Shown here in pieces: positions 25,741 through 34,121 of a stretch of DNA of 64,000 nt. The notes under the pieces are model-generated. The model did not search any database and was not told where the DNA came from. It worked only from the letters and a program-made list of their open reading frames with translations. This DNA is from Olavius algarvensis Delta 4 endosymbiont (lineage in GTDB: Bacteria > Desulfobacterota > Desulfobacteria > Desulfobacterales > CAJINA01). The translations under genes and the position numbers were made by a program. Numbering within the stretch: position 1 is the stretch's first letter; each line of letters begins with the position of its first letter. The stretch lies in contig CAJINA010000075.1 of the NCBI GenBank assembly GCA_905176665.1, forward strand, positions 27,324 to 91,323, written 5' to 3'.

Positions 25741-26994
25741 ATGGACATCATCATACCCAGTGTGGGTGAATCGGTACAGGAGGCAGTCCTGGCCGAGTGG
25801 TTCAAGCAGGACGGCGATTTGGTTGAAAGCGATGAGCCTTTGCTGGTCATCGAGACGGACAAGGTGACCCTTGAAGTGGTCGCGGAAGCCCGGGGAATTG
25901 TCGCCATCACGGTACCGGAGGGTGAAACCGTGGCAATTGGCGCTGTAGTCGGCACGGTCACGCCGGTTGAAGGTGAGGTTGCCCAGTCGGCGGCCCAGCC
26001 GAAACCGGCAGTTGCTCCGGAAGTACCGGTGAAACCGGAACCGGAACCGGAACCGGCGGCACCCGTCGCGGTGAGTCCGCCCCCGGCCTTGCCGGCTGAC
26101 TCCGGGAGCCTGGCACCCTCGGTCAGGCGGCTCATCCGGGAAAAGAACCTGGATGCGGCGCAGATTTCCGGCACCGGGCCCGGTGGTCGCATCAGCAAGG
26201 GCGATGTACTGCTCTACCTGGAAAAGGCCCCGGCCGGCCTCCCGGACGCCCTGCCGACACCCACAGCCCAGGAATGCCTGCCCGAAGATGGTCAGCCCCT
26301 GGAAGTGCGCAAACCGATGAGCCCCATTCGCAAGCGCATCGCCGAACGTCTGCTGGAGTCGCGTCAGAAGACCGCCATGCTGACGACTTTCAACGAAATT
26401 GACATGCGCCGGGCCATGGCCCTCAGGGCGCAATACAAACAGGCCTTCGCCGACCGGCACGGTGTCTCTCTGGGCTTCATGTCATTTTTCATCAAGGCCT
26501 GTGTGGAAGCTCTCAAAGAGATCCCCGAGATCAACGCCTTCTTGGAAGGCGATGAGATCATCTACCACCACTACCAGCATATCGGGGTCGCCATCGGGGC
26601 GCCCAGAGGTCTGGTGGTGCCGGTTGTCCGCCATGCCGAGCGGATGAATTTTGCCCAGGTGGAACAGGCGATCGTGGATTACGTGGGCAAGATCAAGGAT
26701 AACCGTCTGGAATTGGCGGACCTGGAAGGGGGCACCTTTACCGTGAGCAACGGTGGTGTTTATGGTTCTCTGCTGAGTACGCCGATACTCAATACGCCCC
26801 AAAGCGGTATACTGGGAATGCACAAGATTGAAAAGCGGCCGGTGGTGGTGGACGACGAGATCGTGATCCGCCCGATGATGTACGTGGCCCTGAGCTACGA
26901 CCACCGCATCGTCGACGGCAAGGGTGCGGTGACGTTTCTTAAACGTGTCAAGGAATACGTGGAAAACCCGGAACGTATTCTCCTGGAGGTGTAA
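25741..26994 (+). CDS. sucB: Dihydrolipoyllysine-residue succinyltransferase (E2)
   Basis: Protein of 417 residues. Lipoyl domain about 1-78 with the lipoylated lysine in ETDKVTLEV. A proline/alanine/glutamate linker (PKPAVAPEVPVKPEPEPEPAA) follows. The peripheral subunit-binding domain has PSVRRLIREKNLDAAQISGTGPGGRISKGDVLLYLE. The catalytic domain ends with the active-site motif SYDHRIVDGKGAVTFLKRVKE. The ATG at 25741 follows GGGAGCC, giving a lipoyl domain starting MDIIIPSVGES. It lies two bases from lpd. Confidence 0.96.
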   Translation: MDIIIPSVGESVQEAVLAEWFKQDGDLVESDEPLLVIETDKVTLEVVAEARGIVAITVPEGETVAIGAVVGTVTPVEGEVAQSAAQPKPAVAPEVPVKPEPEPEPAAPVAVSPPPALPADSGSLAPSVRRLIREKNLDAAQISGTGPGGRISKGDVLLYLEKAPAGLPDALPTPTAQECLPEDGQPLEVRKPMSPIRKRIAERLLESRQKTAMLTTFNEIDMRRAMALRAQYKQAFADRHGVSLGFMSFFIKACVEALKEIPEINAFLEGDEIIYHHYQHIGVAIGAPRGLVVPVVRHAERMNFAQVEQAIVDYVGKIKDNRLELADLEGGTFTVSNGGVYGSLLSTPILNTPQSGILGMHKIEKRPVVVDDEIVIRPMMYVALSYDHRIVDGKGAVTFLKRVKEYVENPERILLEV

Positions 26995-26996
26995 AT

Positions 26997-28412
26997 ATGT
27001 CCGCAAAACAACACTATGATCTGGTCATCATCGGATCCGGCCCGGGTGGGTATGTGGCCGCCGTCAGGGCGGCTCAGCTTGGCTTAAAAACCGCGGTAGT
27101 CGAAAAAGACCAGCGGCTGGGCGGAGTCTGTCTCAACGTGGGTTGTATCCCCAGTAAAGCCCTGCTGGATGCCAGCGAATATTATCACCTGGCCGCCGAA
27201 CGGCTGGGTGAGTACGGCATCCGGACCGGAAAGGTTTCTCTGGAATTGAAAACCATGCTGGCCCGCAAGGATAAAGTGGTCCTGGAGTTGACCGAAAATG
27301 TCCGCCAGTTGCTGGAAGGCAACGGTATCGACATCATTCCGGGAACGGCCAGCCTGGCCGGGGCCGGTGAAGTTGCGGTTAAGAAAGGCAAAGGCCGCGC
27401 CAAAAAGATCGGCGCCGGGCGTATCTTGCTGGCGACCGGCAGCCGGCCCGTTGAAGTCCCGGGGCTGGCGTTCGACGGCAACCGGATTGTGGATTCCACC
27501 GGTGCGCTCAGCTTCAAGAGCGTCCCCAAACACCTGGGGATCGTCGGCGGCGGCTACATCGGCCTCGAACTGGGATCTGTCTGGCGGCGGCTCGGGGCCG
27601 ACGTTACGGTCATTGAAATGCTGCCCCGAATTGCCACGCTGCTGGACGGACAGGTGGGGCGGACGCTGGACCGGCTTTTACGCAAACAGGGTTTCACTTT
27701 CCGCACCAATACGAAAGTGGCCGGTGCCAAGGTCAAGGGCGGCAAGGTGGCGGTAAGCGTGGTGGGGCCTGACCAGAAGGAGGAAACACTGACTTTCGAC
27801 CGTCTGCTGGTCAGCGTGGGGCGTCAGCCGTCTACCGAAGGTTTGCAGTTGGATGCCGCCGGCGTGGAGACCGACAGCCGCAGTGGCCTGGTAACGGTCG
27901 ATGAGACTTACCAGACCAGCGTCAAGGACATTTACGCCATCGGGGACCTGATCGCCGGCCCGGCCCTGGCCCACAAGGCTTCCGCCGAAGGAATCGCCGC
28001 TGTGGAATGTATGGCCGGCCGGGCCGGTGAAGTCAATTACGATACCATTCCATCCGTGATCTATACCTGGCCGGAAGTTGCTTCGGTGGGGTTGACCGAA
28101 GAGCAGGTCAAGGAGCGCGACATCCCTTACTGTGTGGGTAGTTACCCCTTTTCAGGGGCCGGAAGGGCCCGCTGCATGGGCGAGATGGACGGGTTCGTGA
28201 AACTCATCGCCCACAGCAAAACCGACCGGATTCTGGGGATCCACATCATCGGACCCCGCGCGGCGGATATGATTGCCGAAGGGGTCCTGGCCATGGAATT
28301 CGGAGCCAGTTCAGAAGACATAGCCCGGACTGTGCACGGGCACCCGACGTTTGCCGAGGCCCTGCAGGAAGCCGCTCTGGCGGTGCGTAAGTGTTCTATT
28401 TATGCCTCTTAG
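26997..28412 (+). CDS. lpd: Dihydrolipoyl dehydrogenase (E3)
   Basis: Protein of 471 residues. FAD-binding GSGPGGYVAAVRAAQLG, redox disulfide GGVCLNVGCIPSKAL, NAD-binding GGGYIGLELGSVWRRLG and the C-terminal catalytic HGHPTFAEALQEAAL. It reoxidises E2-bound dihydrolipoamide with NAD+. It sits two bases after sucB, which marks it as the E3 of this 2-oxoglutarate dehydrogenase complex. Terminator 35 bases downstream. Confidence 0.96.
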   Translation: MSAKQHYDLVIIGSGPGGYVAAVRAAQLGLKTAVVEKDQRLGGVCLNVGCIPSKALLDASEYYHLAAERLGEYGIRTGKVSLELKTMLARKDKVVLELTENVRQLLEGNGIDIIPGTASLAGAGEVAVKKGKGRAKKIGAGRILLATGSRPVEVPGLAFDGNRIVDSTGALSFKSVPKHLGIVGGGYIGLELGSVWRRLGADVTVIEMLPRIATLLDGQVGRTLDRLLRKQGFTFRTNTKVAGAKVKGGKVAVSVVGPDQKEETLTFDRLLVSVGRQPSTEGLQLDAAGVETDSRSGLVTVDETYQTSVKDIYAIGDLIAGPALAHKASAEGIAAVECMAGRAGEVNYDTIPSVIYTWPEVASVGLTEEQVKERDIPYCVGSYPFSGAGRARCMGEMDGFVKLIAHSKTDRILGIHIIGPRAADMIAEGVLAMEFGASSEDIARTVHGHPTFAEALQEAALAVRKCSIYAS

Positions 28413-28446
28413 CCGGGCGCCCGGCCAATACGCAGCCTAAAAACAA

Positions 28447-28499
28447 AACGCCGGATACTCGCAATCAAAATCCAAGCGGTATCCGGCGTTTATTTTTTT
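28447..28499 (+). terminator. Terminator of the sucAB-lpd operon
   Basis: AACGCCGGATAC and GTATCCGGCGTT pair in a 12-base stem with a 20-base loop, followed by TATTTTTTTC. Confidence 0.85.
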
Positions 28500-28891
28500 C
28501 TTGAAAAGCCTTGGTATTCAGGGCCAGGTCAGAGGTATTTGGCTGTGCCGTAAAAGCAGTATTCTCGCGCAGAGGCGCAGAGTAAACCACGAACGGGTCC
28601 GGCTTCGCCGTATAAACCAAGAGATTTTTACCGTCTGAAAGCGTTATCCGATCTTTCGCACGATAGTGCGAACAAAATCTGGGTTTGCTTTCCCGACTTC
28701 GCTGGACTGTGCATTGATTCTAAGTTTACTGAGGACATCCCTGCGTCTCTGCGCCTCTGCGCGATGCAAGGTGTTGCCTTTCGTTAGGCATGTTGACCTC
28801 TGCCAGGGGAACCCCAACGTCCGCTCTTTGCGGCCAGGATAGTAACTTTTGGAGGACGTACCTTGCATCTATGAACCGCTTGCCCACTCTC
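28500..28891. repeat. Intergenic spacer with inverted GCGCAGAGGCGCAGAG words
   Basis: No gene is credible here; the one ORF is low in coding character. CGCGCAGAGGCGCAGAG (28566-28582) and its near complement CTGCGTCTCTGCGCCTCTGCGC (28741-28762 minus) face each other across 160 bases. Words of this type are spread across unrelated bacterial genomes between genes. Function unknown. Confidence 0.5.
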
Positions 28892-29803
28892 CTACGTTGC
28901 TATTGAGGACTGAATATATTTCCGGCCGAGACGTTCTTCCAGCATGGCCACCGTCAGGGAGCAAGCCAGGCACACGACCAGGTACAGCAGCATAACCGTG
29001 ATCCACACTTCGAAGGTGATCAGCGCCGCGGCCATGAGTTCCATGCCTTGAAACGTAAGCTCCTGGATGGAGATGACCGAAATGATGGAGGAGTCCTTGA
29101 TGGTCGATATGAATTGCCCCGTCAGGGGCGGCAGGATGCGGGTCAGGGCCTGCGGGAAAATGACCAGTCGCATTCGCTTGAAAGGAGACAGGCCCACGGA
29201 GAGGGCGGCCTCCCACTGGCCTTTGTCCACGGATTGGATGCCGGCGCGCACAATTTCGGTGATATAGGCGCCTTCATACAAGGCCAGCGCCACCACCCCG
29301 GCCAGAAATGACGGCAGCCTATCCGGGGCGCCGAACAACAGGCTGGTGACAGCCAGGGTGGCCGGGGAACCCTGCATCACCCGGGATTCCAGGTCCAGAA
29401 ACTGGAACAGCTGGTCACTCAGAAAGTAATAGACGATAAAGACCCATACCAGGATAGGCATGTTGCGGATCAGTTCGACATAGATCCAGCCCAAAAATCG
29501 CCGGAAACGGCTATTGCTGACCCGGAACAGGCCCATGATTGTGCCGATGACCAGGGCCAGTACGGACGCCCAGAGGCTTACCCGGATCGTGACGAGCAGA
29601 CCCTGCATGATCAAACCCGGGACCAGGTTGTTCGATTGCGAGTCCCGCAGTAGAAGGTACTGGGGAATGATACCCCAGTTCCAATTGTATTGCAGGTTCA
29701 CCTTGACTTTAATCAGCAGCCAGCCGAAGCCGACCAGAACAGTCAGTATCAGCAGAATGTCCAGCCAGCCGGTCCGTCTGCCTTTGTTTGAAGAACTAAA
29801 CAC
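28892..29803 (-). CDS. Polar amino-acid ABC transporter permease
   Basis: Protein of 303 residues with about eight hydrophobic segments. GLLVTIRVSLWASVLALVIGTIMGLFRVS and the EAA loop EAALSVGLSPFKRMRLVIFPQAL mark the HisM/GltK family. Like the other permease of the cluster it has a long first periplasmic loop (LQYNWNWGIIPQYL...). It is the third gene of the cluster in transcription order. Ligand probably glutamate/aspartate or a related polar amino acid, on family grounds. No ATPase gene is adjacent; the TAG stop at 28892 is followed by the noncoding spacer. Confidence 0.92.
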   Translation of the reverse strand: MFSSSNKGRRTGWLDILLILTVLVGFGWLLIKVKVNLQYNWNWGIIPQYLLLRDSQSNNLVPGLIMQGLLVTIRVSLWASVLALVIGTIMGLFRVSNSRFRRFLGWIYVELIRNMPILVWVFIVYYFLSDQLFQFLDLESRVMQGSPATLAVTSLLFGAPDRLPSFLAGVVALALYEGAYITEIVRAGIQSVDKGQWEAALSVGLSPFKRMRLVIFPQALTRILPPLTGQFISTIKDSSIISVISIQELTFQGMELMAAALITFEVWITVMLLYLVVCLACSLTVAMLEERLGRKYIQSSIAT

Positions 29804-29882
29804 AGTCGCTTACTTCATTCCGGGTTGGTTTGATTTTTCCTCCATCTCATCACCTACGGTCCATTTTCCTGATTTTAGAGGC

Positions 29883-30716
29883 CTACTGAATCAGCTTCTC
29901 CCAATCCTTGGTTCGAAACCAGTAGTACTTGCGTTCGGCCAGCCAGCCTTCAGCAGCCACCAGGCGGATCCAGTTGTTGAAAAAGTTCAGGGAGTCATGG
30001 TCTCCTTTGCGCACGGCAAACCCGATGGGTTCACGCGTGAACGGCTTGTCCAGCGGCAGGTAGAGCCGATCGGGGTACTTGAGGGCCTGGAAAGCAGGGG
30101 TCGGTGCCGAGCCTACCACGGCGTGTACCCGGCCGTTGGCCAGTTCCTGGTACGCCTGGGATTCGTCGTCGAACAGCCTGAGCTTGGCCTTGGGGAAATA
30201 TTTCTTGGTGGCGGTCACCGCGGTGGAGCCCAGCCGGGCGGCGATGACGATGTCCGCTTTGTCTAAATCGGACAGATTGCGCAAGCCCGGTGCTTTCTGG
30301 CTGTGGGCAACGACGGACATGCCGGTGAAGTCGTAGGGAATGGTGAAATTCACCTTGAGATTTCGCTTGGGTACAATGCCCATGCCGCCGATGATGACAT
30401 CGAATTTTCCGGTAATCAGGGCGGGAATGATCCCCGACCATTTGGTCGGAACGAATTTTACTTTCACGCCCATGTCTTCGGCCAGCCGGCGGGCGACATC
30501 GATCTCGAAACCAATCAGCTTTCCGGTTTTATCTTTCATCGCCCAGAGCACGAAGGTGGACATGCCGACTTTCAGGACACCTCTTTGTAAGACCTTTTCA
30601 ACAGTGCTGGGAGCCATTTTACCCGCAGCCCAGACCGGTCCGGCGACCAGGGCGGGGGCCAGTAGCACCGTAAACGCCAGAATCATTACCAGGCTTGAAT
30701 GTTTACGACGTGTCAT
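29883..30716 (-). CDS. Polar amino-acid ABC transporter substrate-binding protein
   Basis: Protein of 277 residues. Signal peptide MTRRKHSSLVMILAFTVLLAPALVAGPVWAAG (cleavage near AWA/AG). The mature part is a family-3 binding protein: VLQRGVLKVGMSTFVLW, GFEIDVARRLAEDMGVKVKFVPTKW, FDVIIGGMGIVPKRN and IVIAARLGSTAVTATKKYFP. It is the periplasmic binder for the two flanking permeases. 79 bases separate it from the downstream permease. Confidence 0.93.
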   Translation of the reverse strand: MTRRKHSSLVMILAFTVLLAPALVAGPVWAAGKMAPSTVEKVLQRGVLKVGMSTFVLWAMKDKTGKLIGFEIDVARRLAEDMGVKVKFVPTKWSGIIPALITGKFDVIIGGMGIVPKRNLKVNFTIPYDFTGMSVVAHSQKAPGLRNLSDLDKADIVIAARLGSTAVTATKKYFPKAKLRLFDDESQAYQELANGRVHAVVGSAPTPAFQALKYPDRLYLPLDKPFTREPIGFAVRKGDHDSLNFFNNWIRLVAAEGWLAERKYYWFRTKDWEKLIQ

Positions 30717-30742
30717 GCGATTCTCCTTTCAATAAAGCGTAT

Positions 30743-31534
30743 TTAAGATTTGATGGTGAAATATCTCTCCATGGCAGCGGCAAAGGTTGACAGGCTGATG
30801 GTGAGGAAAAGATATATAAGCGCTACGGTAAACCAAATTTCAAACACCAGGAATGTCTCCGCAATTATTTCCTGGCCGCGCATGGTCAGGTCGTAGATGG
30901 CGATGGTGCTCACCAGTGCCGAATCTTTCACCAGTGAGACCGCCTGGCCGGTCAGCGGCGGCAACATCTTGCGGATGGCCTGGGGCAGGATAACGAGACG
31001 GTACACCTGCCAGTGACCGAGTCCCAGGCTGTAGGCGCCTTCCCATTGCTCGCGGGCGATGGCCTTGATGCCCGTTCGGAAAATTTCCGAGGCATAGGCA
31101 CCCTCGAACAGGCTCAGTGCCAGGACTGCGGCAGTAAAGCGCTCGAAACCAAGGATCGGGGCCAGAACGAAATAGATGAAGAACAACTGCACCAGCAGGG
31201 GTGTGTTGCGGATGATTTCCAAATAACAACGGGATATGATCCGGGCCGTGGGCGAGGTGGACATTCGCATCAGGGCGGCCAGCAGGCCGATGGCCGTGGA
31301 TAATAGCAGGCCGGCGGCTGAAATCTTGAGGGTTATCAGCAGTCCGGTAAGCAAGGGGCCGGCTTGCAAACGGTTCAGATCAAGGGTAACCAGGTACTCG
31401 CCCACCCGGTACCATTGCCAGTTGTAATTGAGGTTGCGGGAAGCATATGCAAAGAGCCACACCAACACACCTGAAAAGATGATAATTTTGAAGCCATCGA
31501 AGATGAACGCTTTTATTTTGCCGGTCGAATTCAT
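30743..31534 (-). CDS. Polar amino-acid ABC transporter permease
   Basis: Protein of 263 residues. GLLITLKISAAGLLLSTAIGLLAALMRMS and EGAYSLGLGHWQVYRLVILPQAI (EAA loop) place it in the HisM/GltK family. It is first in the minus-strand cluster. It shares the opening topology of the third gene, so the two permeases probably form a heterodimer. No ATP-binding subunit occurs within the window on either side, so it must be supplied from elsewhere. Confidence 0.92.
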   Translation of the reverse strand: MNSTGKIKAFIFDGFKIIIFSGVLVWLFAYASRNLNYNWQWYRVGEYLVTLDLNRLQAGPLLTGLLITLKISAAGLLLSTAIGLLAALMRMSTSPTARIISRCYLEIIRNTPLLVQLFFIYFVLAPILGFERFTAAVLALSLFEGAYASEIFRTGIKAIAREQWEGAYSLGLGHWQVYRLVILPQAIRKMLPPLTGQAVSLVKDSALVSTIAIYDLTMRGQEIIAETFLVFEIWFTVALIYLFLTISLSTFAAAMERYFTIKS

Positions 31535-31773
31535 GTAGCCTGTAGTGTATTCAAGGGTCGGGATAGTTCCGGTCTGCCGGTGCGTTGGCCGTACGTGTTG
31601 TTAGCACCGTAGCAACTTTCTAATAATTTTTAAATAGGGTCCAAGATTCATGCCAACCCACAGCTTGTGCACCGGAAGACGGCTTACCGGTTCCAACCAT
31701 CCCAAAATGAGGCCAGCCCTCCGATTTGAGGGCCGAAATACGTTTCGCCAGGCCCAGCCTGACGATACAGTTG

Positions 31774-31787
31774 TGTCTCGTGAGACA
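31774..31787. promoter_or_regulatory. TGTCTC-GT-GAGACA palindrome (possible enhancer site)
   Basis: Perfect six-base arms with a two-base centre, about 105 bases upstream of a sigma-54-like promoter, the distance expected of an activator site. TGTCTC/GAGACA words also occur at 6144-6159, at 2837 and near 42285. Confidence 0.4.
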
Positions 31788-31893
31788 AATAGATTGTGTC
31801 CATGGGGCTGCTATGAGTTGCATATCGGATAAAATGTATTGTTTTAAGTCCAATAACCCGTTTCGGGGACCGCTATAGTGAATACAGCGACCC

Positions 31894-31909
31894 TGGCATG
31901 CTTGTTGCT
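31894..31909 (+). promoter_or_regulatory. Sigma-54 (-24/-12) promoter of the DVU0772-like gene
   Basis: TGGCATGCTTGTTGCT matches TGGCACG-N4-TTGCW at all core positions with the correct GG to GC spacing. It is 70 bases before the gene start. Confidence 0.6.
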
Positions 31910-31978
31910 TTTTGACAAATGCAGAAGCGGGCTTAGATTAAACGAAACAGCCATATTCGATCATTGCGAGGTGAATGC

Positions 31979-32332
31979 ATGACACTTGACGATATCAAAA
32001 ACAACATGGATCTGGTCAATTCGATCAGCTGGGATATGACCCCGGAAGACGCGGTGACCATGTATCTGGAATGGGGCAATAATCCGGCCCTGGGCAGCAA
32101 CCTGGTTAAATCAAAAGATGATGAGTCATATTATTTCGTGATCAACACCTGGAAGGAGCCGGTGATCTACTTGATGCGACGCAATTCGGAAGAGGCGGAA
32201 GAGCTGGCCGTTATCCGGATGCCGGCCAGGATCGAGAAGGTCTTCAGGGCGGAGTACGGCAAGCTCAAAGGTGTGTTTGCGCCCGAAGGCGAGGTTAAAG
32301 CCTGGCTACAGGAAGAACTGAACTGGAACTGA
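31979..32332 (+). CDS. DVU0772-like protein
   Basis: Protein of 117 residues from MTLDDIKNNMDLVNSISWDM. The start at 31979 follows GCGAGGTGAATGC. WDMTPEDAVTMYLEWGNN and INTWKEPVIYLMRRNSEEAEELAVI match, from memory, the DVU0772 family of small proteins of sulfate reducers; function unknown. Probably transcribed alone from a sigma-54 promoter and ended by a hairpin 27 bases after the stop. Confidence 0.7.
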   Translation: MTLDDIKNNMDLVNSISWDMTPEDAVTMYLEWGNNPALGSNLVKSKDDESYYFVINTWKEPVIYLMRRNSEEAEELAVIRMPARIEKVFRAEYGKLKGVFAPEGEVKAWLQEELNWN

Positions 32333-32358
32333 GCTATACCCTGACCTATCAAAATGTG

Positions 32359-32394
32359 AAACCGGGTTCGATCGGCTGATCGGGCCCGGTTTTT
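32359..32394. terminator. Terminator after the DVU0772-like gene
   Basis: AACCGGG and CCCGGTT stem with a GATCGGCTGATC inner repeat, followed by TTTT. It can also serve the minus-strand DUF2892 gene. Confidence 0.7.
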
Positions 32395-32434
32395 AGTTTT
32401 CTGAACCCAGTTTGCAGGTTCCGTTCAGGGCGGT

Positions 32435-32638
32435 TCAGGAAAATGCGTTTCCCGGTTTAACCCCGATTTTTTTCAAAATGATGGCCAGGGGGCAAAACCC
32501 GGTAAACGATGATTGCAGCAAATTGGCCCCCACGAAGGCGGTGAACCAGAGCCAGTAGGTGCTGTGGACGACGGACAGCAGCAGTGAGACCAGTATCATT
32601 GTTCCGGCAAATCGCATAACCAAACGATCTATACTCAT
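32435..32638 (-). CDS. DUF2892 (YgaP-like) inner membrane protein
   Basis: Protein of 67 residues starting [18 protein letters not shown] at 32638, after AAGGAGAACACC. Two hydrophobic helices: [16 protein letters not shown] and [15 protein letters not shown], then [19 protein letters not shown], the conserved DUF2892 ending. The family is also found fused to rhodanese in YgaP; here it is free. The cysteine in FTGFCPL is conserved. Possibly cotranscribed with the small membrane protein upstream. Confidence 0.85.
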   Translation of the reverse strand: MSIDRLVMRFAGTMILVSLLLSVVHSTYWLWFTAFVGANLLQSSFTGFCPLAIILKKIGVKPGNAFS

Positions 32639-32662
32639 GGTGTTCTCCTTCAATGCCTGTTA

Positions 32663-32815
32663 CTATTTGTCCAGATGACACAGACAGTCTTGTGAATTAC
32701 AGACGTCGCAAACATAAGCGGGTTGCCGGCGTGCGGCGCGGCCGGTGGCCGAACGCCAAACCAGCAATACCACGAGCAGTGCAGTTAAGGAAACTGTCAG
32801 GATAGTGGTCAGCAT
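32663..32815 (-). CDS. Small membrane protein with C-x2-C...C-x-C tail
   Basis: Protein of 50 residues. One transmembrane helix (MLTTILTVSLTALLVVLLVWR) followed by a cytoplasmic tail ending YVCDVCNSQDCLCHLDK, four cysteines that could bind a metal. The start at 32815 has GGGAGGACATC before it. It precedes the DUF2892 gene by 24 bases in the same direction. Function unknown. Confidence 0.6.
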   Translation of the reverse strand: MLTTILTVSLTALLVVLLVWRSATGRAARRQPAYVCDVCNSQDCLCHLDK

Positions 32816-32916
32816 GATGTCCTCCCGTTGCCCGCTTGATATTGCGATACGTCTGGGCATAATGTTATAGGTTGAATTTCACTCTCAGTTAATATACAAG
32901 ATTTGTGCCGAATTAT

Positions 32917-33183
32917 AGAGGGTGTTTCAAAAATGACTTTTGGCCCAATCTCTACTTTGGGCGCTCGGTTCCGGCCTGGAGTGCCGGTTTTCAAGCAGTC
33001 AGGCGCACCTATAGCGCTATCCTCGAAATACTTGAGTATTGACCACTCAAGGCATTGGCGTCGCTGACACCTCCGGTTGCGACCCACATTCGAGGAATAG
33101 GTCAAGCGGAAAGTCCCGCAACGTGGGGGAACCATGCGGCCACCGCACCTTGAACCAAAACTCTGTTTTTGAGACAGCCTCTA
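32917..33183. repeat. Dispersed hairpin element, copy c (expanded)
   Basis: Ends match the other copies (CTTTTGGCCCAATCTC ... CACCTTGAACCAAAACTC) and the outer arms AGAGGGTGTTTCAAAAA and TTTTTGAGACAGCCTCT pair. The middle is about 120 bases longer than in the others and contains GGTTCCGGCCTGGAGTGCC and TTCGAGGAATAG words. It lies between divergent genes. Confidence 0.65.
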
Positions 33184-33318
33184 TTTTAAAGTGCCATTTG
33201 TCGGCCGGCTTTTAGCGTGCGTGTATTTGACGTCGCAACCATTGACTGGCATCATTTTTGAATATATTTTGCACCAGTAGACATTGCTTACCAATCACTG
33301 CAAAGACGGGAGATTAAG

Positions 33319-33780
33319 ATGGATTTTGAAACGATTGAAGACATTATTACCTACGCGGTTGCCAAGGAAAAAGAAGCGGCGGAGTTTTATGAAAATCTAA
33401 GCAAAAATGAAGAATTTTCAGTGGCCAAAAAGACTTTTGCGGAATTTGCTATAGAGGAGCGCAAGCACGAAGCCCTGTTCGCCGATCTCGGCAACAATCT
33501 CGCGAAACTGGAAAATTACGAATACAAATGGATTCCGGATATTAAAAGAAGCAACTACATGACCGAACTGACCTATGAGCCGGGGATGGCTTATGTCGAT
33601 ATTTTGCGCATGGCCATGAAAAGAGAAGAGCAGGCGCTGCAGTTTTACAATGACATTGGCGCCAAAGTGCAAGACGAGCAGTTCATTAAGGCTTGTAAGT
33701 TCCTGGCCCAGGAAGAGGCCAAGCACAAGAATATCCTGGAAACGATTTATGACGACCATATGGCCCAAATGGGGGACTAG
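33319..33780 (+). CDS. Ferritin-like (rubrerythrin-family) protein
   Basis: Protein of 153 residues: AVAKEKEAAEFYENLSK with IEERKHEALF in the first half, MAMKREEQALQFYNDIG with AQEEAKHKNIL in the second. Each half supplies a glutamate and E-x-x-H iron ligands. No rubredoxin domain. GGGAGATTAAG lies before the ATG at 33319. The stop is TAG. Confidence 0.88.
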   Translation: MDFETIEDIITYAVAKEKEAAEFYENLSKNEEFSVAKKTFAEFAIEERKHEALFADLGNNLAKLENYEYKWIPDIKRSNYMTELTYEPGMAYVDILRMAMKREEQALQFYNDIGAKVQDEQFIKACKFLAQEEAKHKNILETIYDDHMAQMGD

Positions 33781-33859
33781 GCGGCTGCACCATATTTGGT
33801 AAGGAAAGCCCGGCTTGTATTGGCCCCCCTGTCAACTGTCGTCTGAACTCAAATACCTT

Positions 33860-34060
33860 TTTTCGTCATTTCGTTCATTTTCTTTCGCGTGAAAGAAAAC
33901 GAACTAAAAGAAAAGCCCGTGTTACGCGGCCCTGCGGGCTGCCCTGCGCTTCTCGAAGCGGGCGGACGCTCTGAAACTCGCTGGCGCTCAAACAGTCAGA
34001 GCGTCTATTTCGCCCCCTTCTGTGATGCTCGGCGCGTCACAAAGGGAGTGAAGGTCAAAA
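33860..34060. repeat. GC-rich intergenic element of a widespread type
   Basis: The stretch TTTCTTTCGCGTGAAAGAAA followed by CCCTGCGGGCTGCCCTGCGC and CGCTCTGAAACTCGCTGGCG resembles, from memory, a patchwork intergenic sequence seen in many unrelated proteobacteria. An ORF runs through it (33889-34125), but its product looks non-natural (low complexity, no ribosome site) and is rejected. Function unknown. Confidence 0.35.
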
Positions 34061-34121
34061 CCAATCTGCCCCTAAGCACGTTTCTAGGCCACTTAAATTC
34101 AATTTGTCTTCACTCTATAAA

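Noticed and set aside
28644..28868. 74-codon minus-strand ORF in the 28.5 kb spacer
   Set aside because: Lies inside repeat words and has no ribosome site.
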